Shown here: piece after piece, positions 9,908 to 21,100 of the stretch
How positions within the stretch are numbered: position 1 is the stretch's first letter
Layout: every line of letters starts with the position of its first letter
Source: Haplosporangium gracile
Taxonomy: Eukaryota > Mortierellomycota > Mortierellomycetes > Mortierellales > Mortierellaceae
Length of the DNA stretch: 38,682 nucleotides
NCBI GenBank assembly: GCA_015499985.1
Contig: JAAAUF010000339.1
Coordinates: 1-38,682, forward strand
Reading direction: 5' to 3'
Program-made: the position numbers and the translations under genes
Notes under the pieces: generated by a model
Seen by the model: the letters and a program-made list of their open reading frames with translations, nothing else
What the model was told of the DNA's origin: nothing
Database searches by the model: none

Positions 9908-12900
9908 CTACCATCCATTCTGGCCACCTTGATTCTCAAACCACAGCTCCGTTCCAGACAACTTTGCGGCCTGTCGTGTCACTTCAGGATCTTCTTCCAT
10001 TTCGTAATCCATTATCGTTGACCTATCCCCAATATCCGTCCTTGTAAACCCACCATTCAAGTCACTCACATCTCTAGGTGACGACGATGACGATATGCCA
10101 TTATCGCTATCTCTCATCGCACCCATGTTCAAGAACTGACTCATATCGTTTACGACATTGTTCTGCAGTCCACTTACTGGATTAGAGGCACCAGCAGCGT
10201 GTCTGGGCAAAGTACTTTGAGAGGTCGTGTTTAGCTCTGGAAGGGAAGAATAATACTGAGCCGAGAGCGCAGCAGGAGTAAGCAGAGAAGAAGCGGGAGA
10301 ATGAAGTGGTTGAGACAGTGAGGTGGCGGCGACAGCAGACAAAGTCTGATGTACAGCGCTGCTTTTCGCCAGGTTGAGCCCGCTACTTTTGTCACTCTGC
10401 ACTCGCTGCATATACATCTCCCAGTAGTCGGCCTTAGGGTTGGTGAGGTCGGAAATAAAATCGTCCACACTTATTGCCTGGCTGTTGTAAGCGCTGGTGG
10501 GAGGTCCTGCTGCTCCTATTGGTCCTGCGACAGTGATAATGTTGGTCAATGGGAAAGTGGGAGGAAGACCCGTTGTCGCCATTAGCCCTGCGACAGCGTT
10601 GACATTAGTGTTGGCCGATGGAAATATGATGGGAGATCCTGCTGTTGTCGCCATCGGCTCTGCAGCAACGTTGGTGTTAGTCGATGGGAAAGTGATGAGA
10701 GGTTGTGTTGCTATCGCCATTGATCCAGCGACAGCGTTGACGTTAGAGTTGTTGTTGATGTTGATCGATCGGATCGCAGTAATGAAAGGCGTCTGAACTT
10801 GGCGGCGTTGTAACTGGGGCTGTTGCAGCTGACCTTGTCTCGACATGGTGATGGAGGTTGCTGCCGATGATGATTGTATTCGAGCTCTCGAGGTACTGAA
10901 AGAGGACGTATCAGGATTTTGGACCCGGTATTGCTGTGGCTGCTGCAGCTGACCTTGTCTCGACCTAGTGGTCGGTCCCCACGATGGCTGCACATGCGCT
11001 CTTAGGGCGCTGGTAGAGGTCATCTCAACCTCCATGTCCAAGTCCTGAATCTGGCTCTGAGCACTCTCTCTTCTGGCCGCCGCTGCTGCTGACCTCGTAG
11101 TCCTCACAAATCCAATGACAGGTCGATCGGTTGTGGAAGTTGTAGGTAAAATATCAACATCCATATCGACTCTCCTCCTGCCAAAGGTCCTAGTTGTCGC
11201 TTGGGTTATTATAGTTTTTGCTAGTGATTTGGTTGTGACTGATGGTGATTTAGATATTATCCTTGCCCGTGTCTTGGGTTTGGCCAATGAAGTCGTTGTT
11301 TCCTTCTCAACCATCGACTCATCCAACTCAAACACCAACTTTCCAGCCACCATCTCCAATTTCCCGGCTGGCCACCTCCGGACGCGAGCAAATTCTGGCA
11401 ACACAAACCCCAGTTTTTGTCTTTGAGCATCCGCTTCCTTGTCCCACCATTCCTTTACCTCTTTCTTCAACCGATCCAACGCATCCGCGCGATCAGGTCG
11501 TGTCCACGCCGTATTCTGGAATCTGGGGATCTCCTGCTCCGGGTACACCTCATCCGGTTCAAAGTACAGTGTCCCACCCTTTTCGACCAAGGTCCGGTCG
11601 TTTGCCGAGAAGATATGGATTGTTCCTGAGTATGCTGGGACCTTTTCAAAGTGGTTGATGTGTGGTGCCGCTGGTGCTGCTGCTGTTTGTTCCTGATCCT
11701 GTCCCTGATCCTGTCCCTGATCTTGATACTGGTGGGATCGGGGGCCAAAGACCCACCCTTTCCGGACCTGTCGGGCCACTCGAGTATACTCTTTCAGCGT
11801 TCGGTTTCGGATCGTCCTGATGACTCCATGGTTGATCAACCCTCGCTCGAAACTGGTCGTGAACCGGGTCTCCATCTGCGTCTGCCGCTTATATTCGATA
11901 TATGCAGGTGTTTTAGGAGGAGTTGGAGCCTTTAGGACTCTTTGTTTCCGTTTCACTGCACTTTTGCCACTCTTTCTCTTCTCCGCCGCCGCCTCCTCTT
12001 TTTTCTTCACCACTGCCTCCATTCTCTTCTTCCTCTTCATCTCCAAAATCCTTTCATACTCCTCCTCCTCCTCCTCTTGTTCCTCTACCTCTTCATCCTC
12101 ATCCCGCAAAAGAAACAATGGCCACAGTTCTTCGTATGCTCGTCGGATCGTGATCGCCTGGAAATCGCAATCGAACCAGGGGTGCCAAACAAAATAGGTG
12201 AACAGTTTTCGGATCTGGTTTGTGGTCAACTCCAGGTCTCGCGGGAGGAGGTGGCAGAAGGAGGCCATCAAAGAGCGGGCTGGGTAGTAGGTGTGTGGTC
12301 TTGGTCGAGGATGTTGTTGTTGTGGTGGTGGTGGTGATGATGGTGGTGCTCCTGAACCTGACTTTGGTGTTCGTGGTGGCGAGGATGTTGGAGATGGTGA
12401 CGGTGTGGGCATTCCAGGTGGCGTCAAGGAATGACAATGGGGTTTATGAGGACGAAGTGGTGGAGGGATAGTGCATTGTGCGTTAGGAAACTTTGGGATA
12501 CCGGAATGTTGATACCCAACAACCAAGTCCCATCCAAAATGCAGCTTTGTCCCTTTCTCCGTTTTGGAATAGAAATTTGTAGGACAGTCCACATGGTGCC
12601 CTTCCTCCTTCAATCCAAAATGGTCAATGTTCCCGTCGTAGTTGTCTTCCTGACGATTGTTGTTAAAGATATCGTCAATGTCCTGCGGGCTGAGATGACT
12701 GTTCTTGAAGTGTGTCCCGGCATTAGGAAATCGGTCTGAATAATATTTACACAAAAATGTGGCAGAAATCAGCGCCCTTTCCTTCGCCGCCGCCCTCGTA
12801 TGTTTACCACCACCACTACTACCACCAACATCACCACCTTCCTTCTTCTTGTTCTTGTTCTCCTCCGCTCTCTTCGCATTGTCCACCTCCCGCACAGTCG

Positions 12901-14314
12901 CCGGCGGAGCAAACACAGGGGTCTTTTCGAACTTGAACCCACAATCCACACACGTCGCCAACATAGTGCTCTCTCTAGGACGCGGGTTCTTGGGCTGTTT
13001 CCGGGCGAATCGATTGAGATGTTTGTTTTTGGCACGGTAGAGCCAGAACTGGGGGAGATGTGTTCGGATAAGGAGGTCCATTAAGTCAGAGACAGTGTTC
13101 AGGGATCGGGAGGCGATGGAGAGTGCTTGGGAGAGGGCGAGGATTCGTGATGCCGACAATGGTGAGGTTGGTGAGGCTGGTTGGCTCTGATCCAAAAGTC
13201 TCTTCTCGTTGTGCGCCAGAAGCCGGTACATGTCGGAGATCCGCTCACGGATGATAAAATGCTCAGGCTGGTATCGCACTCTGGAAACCTCGTCGTCATC
13301 ACCGCCATCTTCGGATCGTGGTGGAGAGTCGATCTCGATCGGGTGAGTCGACAAAGTCCCGGGGAGAGGTTCTCGAATCGATCGATTCCTGAGATGTCCT
13401 CCATCTCCCGCAAACCTACTGGTATATCTTGACTGGCCTTGTGGTGTCGACGACAACGATAACGACGACGGCGTAAAGGCACTATTGTCATAACCATAGT
13501 TGTTGCCGCCGCCGCTACTACTGCTGCTGCTACTAGAGCTGCTACTGGTGCTTCCTGCGCCTCCAAGCCCGCCCATAGCCGAACTCGAGTCATCTCCGTC
13601 AAAGTCGCGACGTGAAAAAAACCGCTGGTAATTATCATTGGTTTCCAACATCTCTGGCTCTTCGCCCTCTTCCACCTCCTCCTCATCAATCACCCTCACC
13701 GGTGCCGGCGCCGGCGCCTCTCTTCCTACATTCTGGCTCGAATGCTCCTGGTCAGAATCCTCCTGACTCGAAGCCTCATCATCTCCATGTTCGTCGCTTT
13801 CCCCTTCCTTCAAGAGTTGCTGTAGGAGCAATTTATTCTCGCGGTCCCAGCGCTTTTCGCCGTTGTCTTCGCTGTTGTTCTCATCCTCGTAGTCTTCGTC
13901 CTGGCTGTCATCCTCTTCCTCATCTTCCTCCTCATCCTCGTCGTCATCATCGTAATCATCATCATAATCATCATCATAGTCATCATTATAATCATCATCA
14001 TCTTCCCTCTCCGCATCATCCTCATCCTCATCAACCTCAACCTCATCCTCATCATCTTCCTCCTCGTTATCACTACCATCGCTGCTGGCTACGGAGTGAA
14101 CGACTTGTCGGGTCGAAACCGCAACTGCATGTGCAAAGCCTGAGGCTGTCGGAGCGGACGGTCGGGTCCTGGAACGTGTCACCGGTCGGGTCGAAACTGT
14201 TTTCCCTCCTGTACAACTGCGCTTAGGGAGCTGTTGCTGGGTCGGAGAAGGAGGGGGTGAAGTCTCGTCTGTTGGAGTCTGCGACCTTTTTCTACGTCTG
14301 CTGTTGTTCGTCAT
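9908..14314 (-). CDS. Unrecognised 1468-residue acidic low-complexity protein
   Basis: A single open frame of 4.4 kb with an ATG start and no intron; I do not recognise the family. Residues 1-75 are basic and Ser/Thr-rich, with KRSRT-type nuclear-localisation-like clusters. Residues 80-155 are a long Asp/Glu run, followed by poly-Ser at 255-267. Residues 345-620 look folded: a helical part near 350-430, a CVDCGF pair at 455-458, then Cys and His residues at 522, 539, 573-574 and 577, possibly a degenerate zinc site. Residues 675-740 (FCHLLPRD to LWPLF) and 805-1000 (aromatic- and Arg-rich) also look folded, separated by an acidic and a basic Lys/Glu helix. A DQGQ repeat lies at 865-875. The C-terminal third is Thr/Ser/Gln-rich with imperfect tandem repeats. 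Composition suggests a nuclear protein; function is unknown and may be lineage-specific. Confidence 0.7.
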   Translation of the reverse strand: MTNNSRRRKRSQTPTDETSPPPSPTQQQLPKRSCTGGKTVSTRPVTRSRTRPSAPTASGFAHAVAVSTRQVVHSVASSDGSDNEEEDDEDEVEVDEDEDDAEREDDDDYNDDYDDDYDDDYDDDDEDEEEDEEEDDSQDEDYEDENNSEDNGEKRWDRENKLLLQQLLKEGESDEHGDDEASSQEDSDQEHSSQNVGREAPAPAPVRVIDEEEVEEGEEPEMLETNDNYQRFFSRRDFDGDDSSSAMGGLGGAGSTSSSSSSSSSSSGGGNNYGYDNSAFTPSSLSLSSTPQGQSRYTSRFAGDGGHLRNRSIREPLPGTLSTHPIEIDSPPRSEDGGDDDEVSRVRYQPEHFIIRERISDMYRLLAHNEKRLLDQSQPASPTSPLSASRILALSQALSIASRSLNTVSDLMDLLIRTHLPQFWLYRAKNKHLNRFARKQPKNPRPRESTMLATCVDCGFKFEKTPVFAPPATVREVDNAKRAEENKNKKKEGGDVGGSSGGGKHTRAAAKERALISATFLCKYYSDRFPNAGTHFKNSHLSPQDIDDIFNNNRQEDNYDGNIDHFGLKEEGHHVDCPTNFYSKTEKGTKLHFGWDLVVGYQHSGIPKFPNAQCTIPPPLRPHKPHCHSLTPPGMPTPSPSPTSSPPRTPKSGSGAPPSSPPPPQQQHPRPRPHTYYPARSLMASFCHLLPRDLELTTNQIRKLFTYFVWHPWFDCDFQAITIRRAYEELWPLFLLRDEDEEVEEQEEEEEEYERILEMKRKKRMEAVVKKKEEAAAEKRKSGKSAVKRKQRVLKAPTPPKTPAYIEYKRQTQMETRFTTSFERGLINHGVIRTIRNRTLKEYTRVARQVRKGWVFGPRSHQYQDQGQDQGQDQEQTAAAPAAPHINHFEKVPAYSGTIHIFSANDRTLVEKGGTLYFEPDEVYPEQEIPRFQNTAWTRPDRADALDRLKKEVKEWWDKEADAQRQKLGFVLPEFARVRRWPAGKLEMVAGKLVFELDESMVEKETTTSLAKPKTRARIISKSPSVTTKSLAKTIITQATTRTFGRRRVDMDVDILPTTSTTDRPVIGFVRTTRSAAAAARRESAQSQIQDLDMEVEMTSTSALRAHVQPSWGPTTRSRQGQLQQPQQYRVQNPDTSSFSTSRARIQSSSAATSITMSRQGQLQQPQLQRRQVQTPFITAIRSININNNSNVNAVAGSMAIATQPLITFPSTNTNVAAEPMATTAGSPIIFPSANTNVNAVAGLMATTGLPPTFPLTNIITVAGPIGAAGPPTSAYNSQAISVDDFISDLTNPKADYWEMYMQRVQSDKSSGLNLAKSSAVHQTLSAVAATSLSQPLHSPASSLLTPAALSAQYYSSLPELNTTSQSTLPRHAAGASNPVSGLQNNVVNDMSQFLNMGAMRDSDNGISSSSSPRDVSDLNGGFTRTDIGDRSTIMDYEMEEDPEVTRQAAKLSGTELWFENQGGQNGW

Positions 14315-14505
14315 GATTCGATGTTTTTCTCTTGGTTGTCGTAAGCTGTAGTTGTTGTAGTTTCTTTGGTGTTGGTAAATTCGGGTTGGGGAGTTGAAAA
14401 TGTATTTTAGGTTAATAGAGAGTTCTGAAATCCCATCATCGTCGCGGGAAGAAGCCCTTTAAATATGAAAGGCCAGCGGTAGAGTGTCATTGTGGTAGTT
14501 TATGC

Positions 14506-14530
14506 TTTTTTTTTTTTTTTTTTTTTTTTT
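14506..14530. repeat. 25-base poly(T) tract
   Basis: A homopolymer that runs directly into the assembly gap. True length cannot be known from this sequence. It lies about 190 bp upstream of the start of the 1468-residue gene. Confidence 0.9.
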
Positions 14531-14539
14531 NNNNNNNNN
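14531..14539. other. Assembly gap (9 N)
   Basis: Nine ambiguous bases follow a poly(T) tract. The join may be a scaffolding estimate, so order and distance across it are not certain. Confidence 0.98.
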
Positions 14540-14544
14540 CTTAC

Positions 14545-14692
14545 CACGAAGACTTAGTCGTGTGCATCAAGGTGCGATTTATGCCGTCATAGAGCCCCAA
14601 GTCGTCGGTAAATAATGGTATGAAAGACTACTCAAATCCCCCTTGGCAGGACGTAGATCGACAATCAGCGAATCGCCGTCATAAGTCTCCAC
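14545..14692 (-). other. Exon-like fragment next to the gap
   Basis: On the minus strand an acceptor-like CCACAG at 14693 is followed by an open frame reading VETYDGDSLIVDLRPAKGGFE and then TAG at 14628. The same frame then continues open for about 27 codons to a good donor sequence, G|GTAAG, at 14544, right beside the gap. It looks like part of a gene: either a terminal exon, or an internal exon broken by the TAG. I do not recognise the protein, and no convincing upstream exon exists between here and 15138. Confidence 0.3.
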
Positions 14693-15138
14693 CTGTGGCG
14701 AGGGTCAGATAAGGTGATAAAAGAGTAATGTGAAAGAGAGATGAGTGAAAGACGACGATGATCAAACTTTGTCTAATACGCTTATCCACCTTCTTTATGC
14801 AGAGTCATTGCATTTATTCAATCCACTCCTGCATAGCCATGTTGTCACAGGCTGTGGTGAAAGAGGCGTGTGTGCTGTGTGTGGCATCCCGTTTGTCGGG
14901 GCGTAGTTTTGTTCCATCCGACAGCGAGGCTCCTTTATGTCGATTTTCTGTGAAAGAGGCGAATGCATGCTGCGAAAGAAAAAGGAGCAAAACTTGTTCC
15001 TTGCCTCTTTGGCAAACCACAAAAATCATCAAAAATACACGTCATCCATCCTACATGCCACGTGAGGCAGAGTCTACCCCAATTTTTTTGGTAATTCGTT
15101 CGCGTTTTTTTTTTTAAATGAGGAGCTTCGCCACTTTC
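14693..15138. other. 3' flank of the EPG5-like gene
   Basis: No supported gene. A minus-strand AATAAA occurs at 14813-14818, about 320 nt beyond the EPG5-like stop, and a T-run sits at 15106-15115. Short frames here lack recognisable sequence. Confidence 0.4.
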
Positions 15139-18100
15139 CTACGCAAAATAATCATCCCCATCATAAAATCGCTCCAAAACCTCCTCCATAAAATCAGCAG
15201 CCTCCAAGATCCTAAACCGCCGATCCTTGATCTGCTGCACCGCCCAGACAAGATCCTCCGTCCCGTTCTTGGTCCCCTGCTGCAACCGGATCCGGTACTC
15301 TGTCGGCTGACTACTCGATACGCCAACCCTTCGTCGCGTCGCCGCCAACTCTCCTGTCTTTGTCGTTGTTGTTACTGTTGTAGATAGTGATGATGATAGT
15401 CCGTTGTTGGGCAAGCCAGCCATATCCTCCGGGAACAAGATCGTCCCAGCAGTGTCGTCCCAGCTGCTGCCAGTCGAGAATCGGGAATGGTAACTCTGGA
15501 TCGACAGCCGCTTATTGTGTCCTGCTCCTACAATGCTGTTGGTGCTGTTGGGGTTATTATGCCTACGATCCATGCCGTACGTAGGCGTAGAAATATTCGA
15601 GGTCGGTGATGATCCTGACCTCCTGGGTGGCGATGATCCCTGAGCAAGCGGAGGTGGTGTCGACATGATGGTTCTCTTGACCATGTCAAGCGGCGAAGAG
15701 GCCAACGCAGGCAGCAGAGCCATCGTCATCGCCGCCGCAGCCGCCGCGGATCCTCCCCTATGCATTGAGACACCGGCTGTTGGCGGAGACACAAAAACAA
15801 CGGCATAGTCCTTGTTCTTGGTCGGTAAATGAGCAAGCGCCTCGATCAGCACCGTACTCGCATCCCTACTCTCATGCTTTCCACCACCGCCAGATGCCGC
15901 TGAGGAACCGTCACCAAGACTCTGTACACTACTCTGTCGTCCCTTCCGCCAGGCCAAGACACCCCCGCCACCTCCTGCATGACCAGTATCGGTTCCGTGA
16001 TGAATCGAAAGGCCCTTATCGGTAAGTCGGACAACCAGGTAGGTGTAAATAATTCTGACGACCATTCGAAACTTAACATCCAACATCGACCGCATGCCCA
16101 TCCCGATGGAACTGAGCATCCCTTTGGTTGAATCCCGATCCTGGAACCACAACTCGAGCGTCCGACATACTTGTATCACAGAGCTCAAGAATCTGCTCTG
16201 CAAAACGCTTTTGATCACAAAATCAGTAAAAGTAGAAAAGGTTAGGCATCCGATACTGCATGTGTACATGTTTTACCAAGCATCAGAGGCGGAGCTCACC
16301 TGTGGACGGACTCTTTGGCAACCAAGGTGAGGAACATCCTCAGCAGCAAGAGACTCTGGTACGCCTTCCAGGGCTCGATTACCAGCAAGTTCACCTTCGA
16401 AATGACCTCAGCAAGCTCCTGCCCCAACTCCAAAACTTCATCAAAGTCCTGACTCTGCTCACACTCCTCCAACAACTGCAAGAACCGACCATAGATAGTA
16501 AGGATGGCCCCTTGCTTGAAAGCCTGATCCAAGAACTCGTCTTCTGTCAACTCTGGTGCCTCAATCTGTGCCTTGACCTTGCTCCAGGAATTTCGTCCGT
16601 CACCACTGTTTGTCCTGTGATGCTCCGGCTTATATGACGGGTTGGACCGGGTGTGACCAATCAAGGGCATCGGGGATATGGTTTGGTGCAGAGGCGTGTC
16701 TTCAAGTCCAAAGGCGGATCCAGACATACCCATCGTGCTTGCAAACTGTATGCGATCGAACCTACTGCCTTGCTCTCCCGCCCACACGTCAAATTCGCGC
16801 TCAATAGCCTCTTCCAAAAGGGTGACCATGGCTGGGATTGAGTTGATACGTTGGCAGATCACCCTAATAACATCCAGCTGAATGACCTCTACGTCCGAAA
16901 TCATGCGCTTCAGTCCTCGAAGAACCATGTCATACACCAGCGAGGACGAAGTTGAAGGTGAAGATGTCGGTTGCGCTGAAGGTCCTGGTCCACACTGATT
17001 CAAGAAACCGACCAGCGTCAACAACGACCGGTGAATGTCGGGGTGTCTGACCTGGTGCCGACTTCCCGCTATCCTGTCAAGGACCTGACCAAGATGAAGA
17101 ATCACTTGGGGTATAGCGTCCGCGCGAAAGTTGACGTTTTGGGAATCTTCCGCGGAGGACGCGAGTCGGGCCTGCAGCAGTCGAGTCGTAAATCCATAAT
17201 ATATCAATACACGTTCAACGCTCAACCGCTTGTCCCCCGTGCCATAGTCCATGTTGTCTCTCTGATCCAACTCCATCAGATTCGTGCTCTCCAGCCCGAC
17301 AGCAATCCTCATCCAGTAAAGCAACAATCCCAGTGGACTGGTCAGGTCGTCCCACATGCCAGCACGATCCCACTGAACTTTGAGCTCCTCAACCTGACGC
17401 CCAAGTTCGTCCATTGACAACAACGTCCAATCTCCAGCATTCAATACAGTCGACCAGATCCGATTCAAAAACTGCTGCCGAACGTCCAAGTCTCCTCCGG
17501 AAATGAGATCCGCGTCCTGCAGGATGGTGGTACCGAGTTTCAAAAACGCCGCCTCCGTCTGCTGCCACTCAGCAGTGCCCTTCACCCCAAGGCGCTTCAG
17601 GTGGCGGGGTCGCAAGTCAGCGCCAGCGTTCTCCATGAGTACGGTTACTAGATAAGTCCAGAAGTCCACCCGAACCTCGACGCTCAGCTTGGCCTTGACC
17701 TCTAAGATCCGTTCAACTCGCTCCCTGGATAGCTCTAGTCCAGACCAGTCCAGTCGATGAAAGTGTTGGTGAAGCAGCATGATTTGGTTGATCGAACCTT
17801 GACCCAGCGTACTCTGATCCATCAAATCCAGCCAAAAATCAAACAGTTCCTGCAGCATGAGACTCGCATCGTCAAAGTGGGCTTGGAGTGCGGTCATCAT
17901 TTTGGATACAATTCCGACAAAGGTGAAAAGCAGGCGACTCGCTCCACCCTGCTGACGCTGGAACCGAATCTCATCGACAGCACGATCGGTCAAACATGAC
18001 AGCCACGGTTGAAAGACCATCAGGGTATCGTGCCACATCCGGCATTGCCTCGGACTGACAAGGCTTCCCGTCTGTCGGTATCCTCCGAAATCGCCAGCAT

Positions 18101-21100
18101 CTGCTGGAGGTGACTGACCATAGCTAGATGTCGAATATCCTATGCTCTCAGGAAACGACTTGATCCACTTTGAGAAATAACGTTCGTCGCACAAAACAGC
18201 CGTCAAGAGCGAGGCAATCGAGACGGCATATCCACTGTACCGATCCAACAGGTTACCCCGAGCCAACTTCTCCTGGCACTCCACAAAGTAATCCGCCAAG
18301 AATTGGACCAGACGACCCAGATCATAGTCAGACAGTCCAACCCGCGTCAAAGCCTTCCCTCCAGCCCCGAGGCGTTCGTCCGAAGCGTCAGCGCCGTCCA
18401 ACAAAGCCGGAATCAGCGTTGGCTCGACGCCCAAGATGCGAATGAAGTCCTGCAGAACTTCAGGCTCCAAACACATGATGCCGCAAGTGTCGAAGAGGAT
18501 CCGGAGATATTCGACATAGTCCTGCTGTAGAAAGTTGAGGAATAGCGTCCCTGCAAGTTCCCGGTGTGACTTAATGATGGCCAGTCGATCGCGGGTTCTA
18601 AGTTCTGTTGCTTCCTGGATCCGATCATCCTGCTTCTGGAGCTGTTGCTGCGCCACCATCGCGGTAAAGGCAACCTCGTAGAACGCCAATCTGTCCAGCA
18701 CCGAGGGACCATTGCTCTTGGTCTGCTGATCTGACTCGCTGCCGTGAATATTCACAATTGGCTCAACAGCCCAAGCCTGGACGTCGAACTGCCTCAGCAA
18801 TCGATCCTTCGATGCGAGCCCATATTCCTTGCAAGCGGCTATTCGACGATAGAGCTTCACAAAGTCCGATGGTATTGCTGCGGGATAAAACGTCTTGAAG
18901 AGTAGCGAAATCCTAAAGTCGTCCGCCTTCATCAGGTCCAGAATCGGTTCTGTCTGGCTGGGATCCTTCGCCACCACGTCCATACCAAGTGACTCCACGA
19001 TCGAGGCGAGAAGAACGAATGTTGGAGGATAAGTCGACGCGTCTCCCAAAAGCTCGTTGCATAGATAATAAAAGGATTGGACAGACAGTTCTTGAAGGTT
19101 CGAGTTGCTCGGATCGAGCTCCAGACGGTTCAAGAGGGTGCTGATAGTCTTGAGGATCTCCAGGGTCGCCAGACATAGTCCTTGTTCAACACTGCCCAAC
19201 CGAAGCGCCCGCGCCCGCTGGCGGTTCTCGACGATCGAGTTCTTGACCTTCTCGTTGACGATGATCTCCTCGTACTTGAGATCAATCACAGCCACGCGGA
19301 CACAATGAGTGTTGGGAGTGGTATCACAGGCAATCTCGATCCGTTTCGCCCTGACCTCGTTGTGGTAGAGAGCTCCCAGCTCTGACAAGTAAACAACATC
19401 GAGGTTTGTGTAAGCTTCGTTCGTCGTCTCATAATTTCTGCAGTAGTCTCGCACAGATCGGACGATGTGGCTGAAGAGACCTTGTGGAGTTGACTGCGCG
19501 CCGATGACCGCTGCTGGTACCAATAAACGTGGAACAAAGAACTCTGGGCCAGTCTTCGACTGCTTGACGATGCAATTCACTATCTTTTGTTCCTGCCAAG
19601 CATGACTGTGCTTGCGAACAGCGCGAGTTCGACCGGTGTCTCCGTTCTTAGATCGAGGCGGACTGCTGATTTCTTGAAAAGAGGAGCTTGAACGACCAGG
19701 GCCAGTCTCCGAGAAAGTCGACTTTGCATCATCCTGCTCGACCAAGAGAAAACTATTCCAGAGATCCGAGTTACACTCCAGCGGATCAGGTAAACGGCAG
19801 GTGGTGAGCAGATCGGGCATCAAGTCCTTGCGGATCCTCCGAAGATCGATGTCCGGCGTCAACAGCAATGGTTCGCTGATCCACCCGTAAAGCGCAACAT
19901 ACATCTCGTGCAGCGTCGTCAATGGTCCCGCTCTCTTGACATTCTGCGCCTGAACCGCCTTACGGGCTTCCTGCCCAAAATGAGTGTATGTCGTCTGGAG
20001 TCGTTCCTTAAGCTGCTCCACGATTTCCGGGTTGGTCTCCAAGAACTTGCAGCCATAAAAGGTTATCGGGTGCTCGGTATGCCCAAAGTAAAGAGAGAAG
20101 AACATCTGCCAAAACAGAGGAAGTAGATAAGTATCCACCGGAAGAGCAAGCAGGTGCTGGGCCCAGCGCCAAATCGCAAAGTTCTGCAGTGTCTTGCGCG
20201 AAGTAATCCCCAATGTCTTGACAACTGTCTTGATGTTTCCGTGAACTTTGACTTCGACCGGGTGTTGTCGATAGTAGTTTCCGACTTTGATCCGCATGTC
20301 CCGCTCTAGTCCAGTCTCCACCGAGAGTACATAGTAGGCAAACCAGACAGCCGTCGACTCCACCATCGCCTGCTGAGTAAACAAGTTTGTCGCAAAGGCC
20401 TTGACCGACCATGTTCCCATTAGCAAGCTAGGGTCACTCGATCCTTGTGAGACAGAAAGCGGCAGCGCTTTGACAAACCGCTCCGGCAACATATCCATCA
20501 CTTTGTCCAGTCCTGGTTGCGCAAGACCCATCAATTCCGCCGAAACACCTGGCGCTCGACGGTATCCAATCGACAGTAGAATCTGCTGCTCCATGAGGGC
20601 GTCCTTGACGAGCGTGTGGAGTCCATATTCGAAGGCAACGCGACACACAACGTCCATGGCTTGTACACATTCCTGGTGAAGCATCCATTCCTTCTGCGAA
20701 AATACTGCTGTCATCCAAAACTGAATTACAGCAATCGTTCCTCCATCTCCTCGCATATGTCCCTGCTCCAGATGGACATGCAAGAGTGTCCAGAATCCCA
20801 TCATTTCCCTAGCTACATTGTGTCGAGCTGTTCGGCTCTTGCTCGATTGTTGCGACGCAGCGGCGTGGGCGAGCATAGGGTCCTGTTTCCATCCACCGAC
20901 ATCACGCAGGAGTTGTCCAAACTTTGCAGCATGAGGCTTCAGGTCTGAGCCGGAGAAAATGATGGGTGGCACCAACCGGCCAACTAAGTCCAGAAACACC
21001 GACCCCACTCCTGCGTGTAGCACTGCCGTCAATGTTGTCCAGCCTTCCTGCAAAAACTGGTCGGCATCTCGACTCGCCTCCGTCAACAGCAAATGAATAG

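Noticed and set aside
13612..14226. Plus-strand His/Pro-rich frame of about 200 residues
   Set aside because: It mirrors the acidic Asp/Glu run of the orphan gene on the opposite strand; composition is dictated by that repeat.
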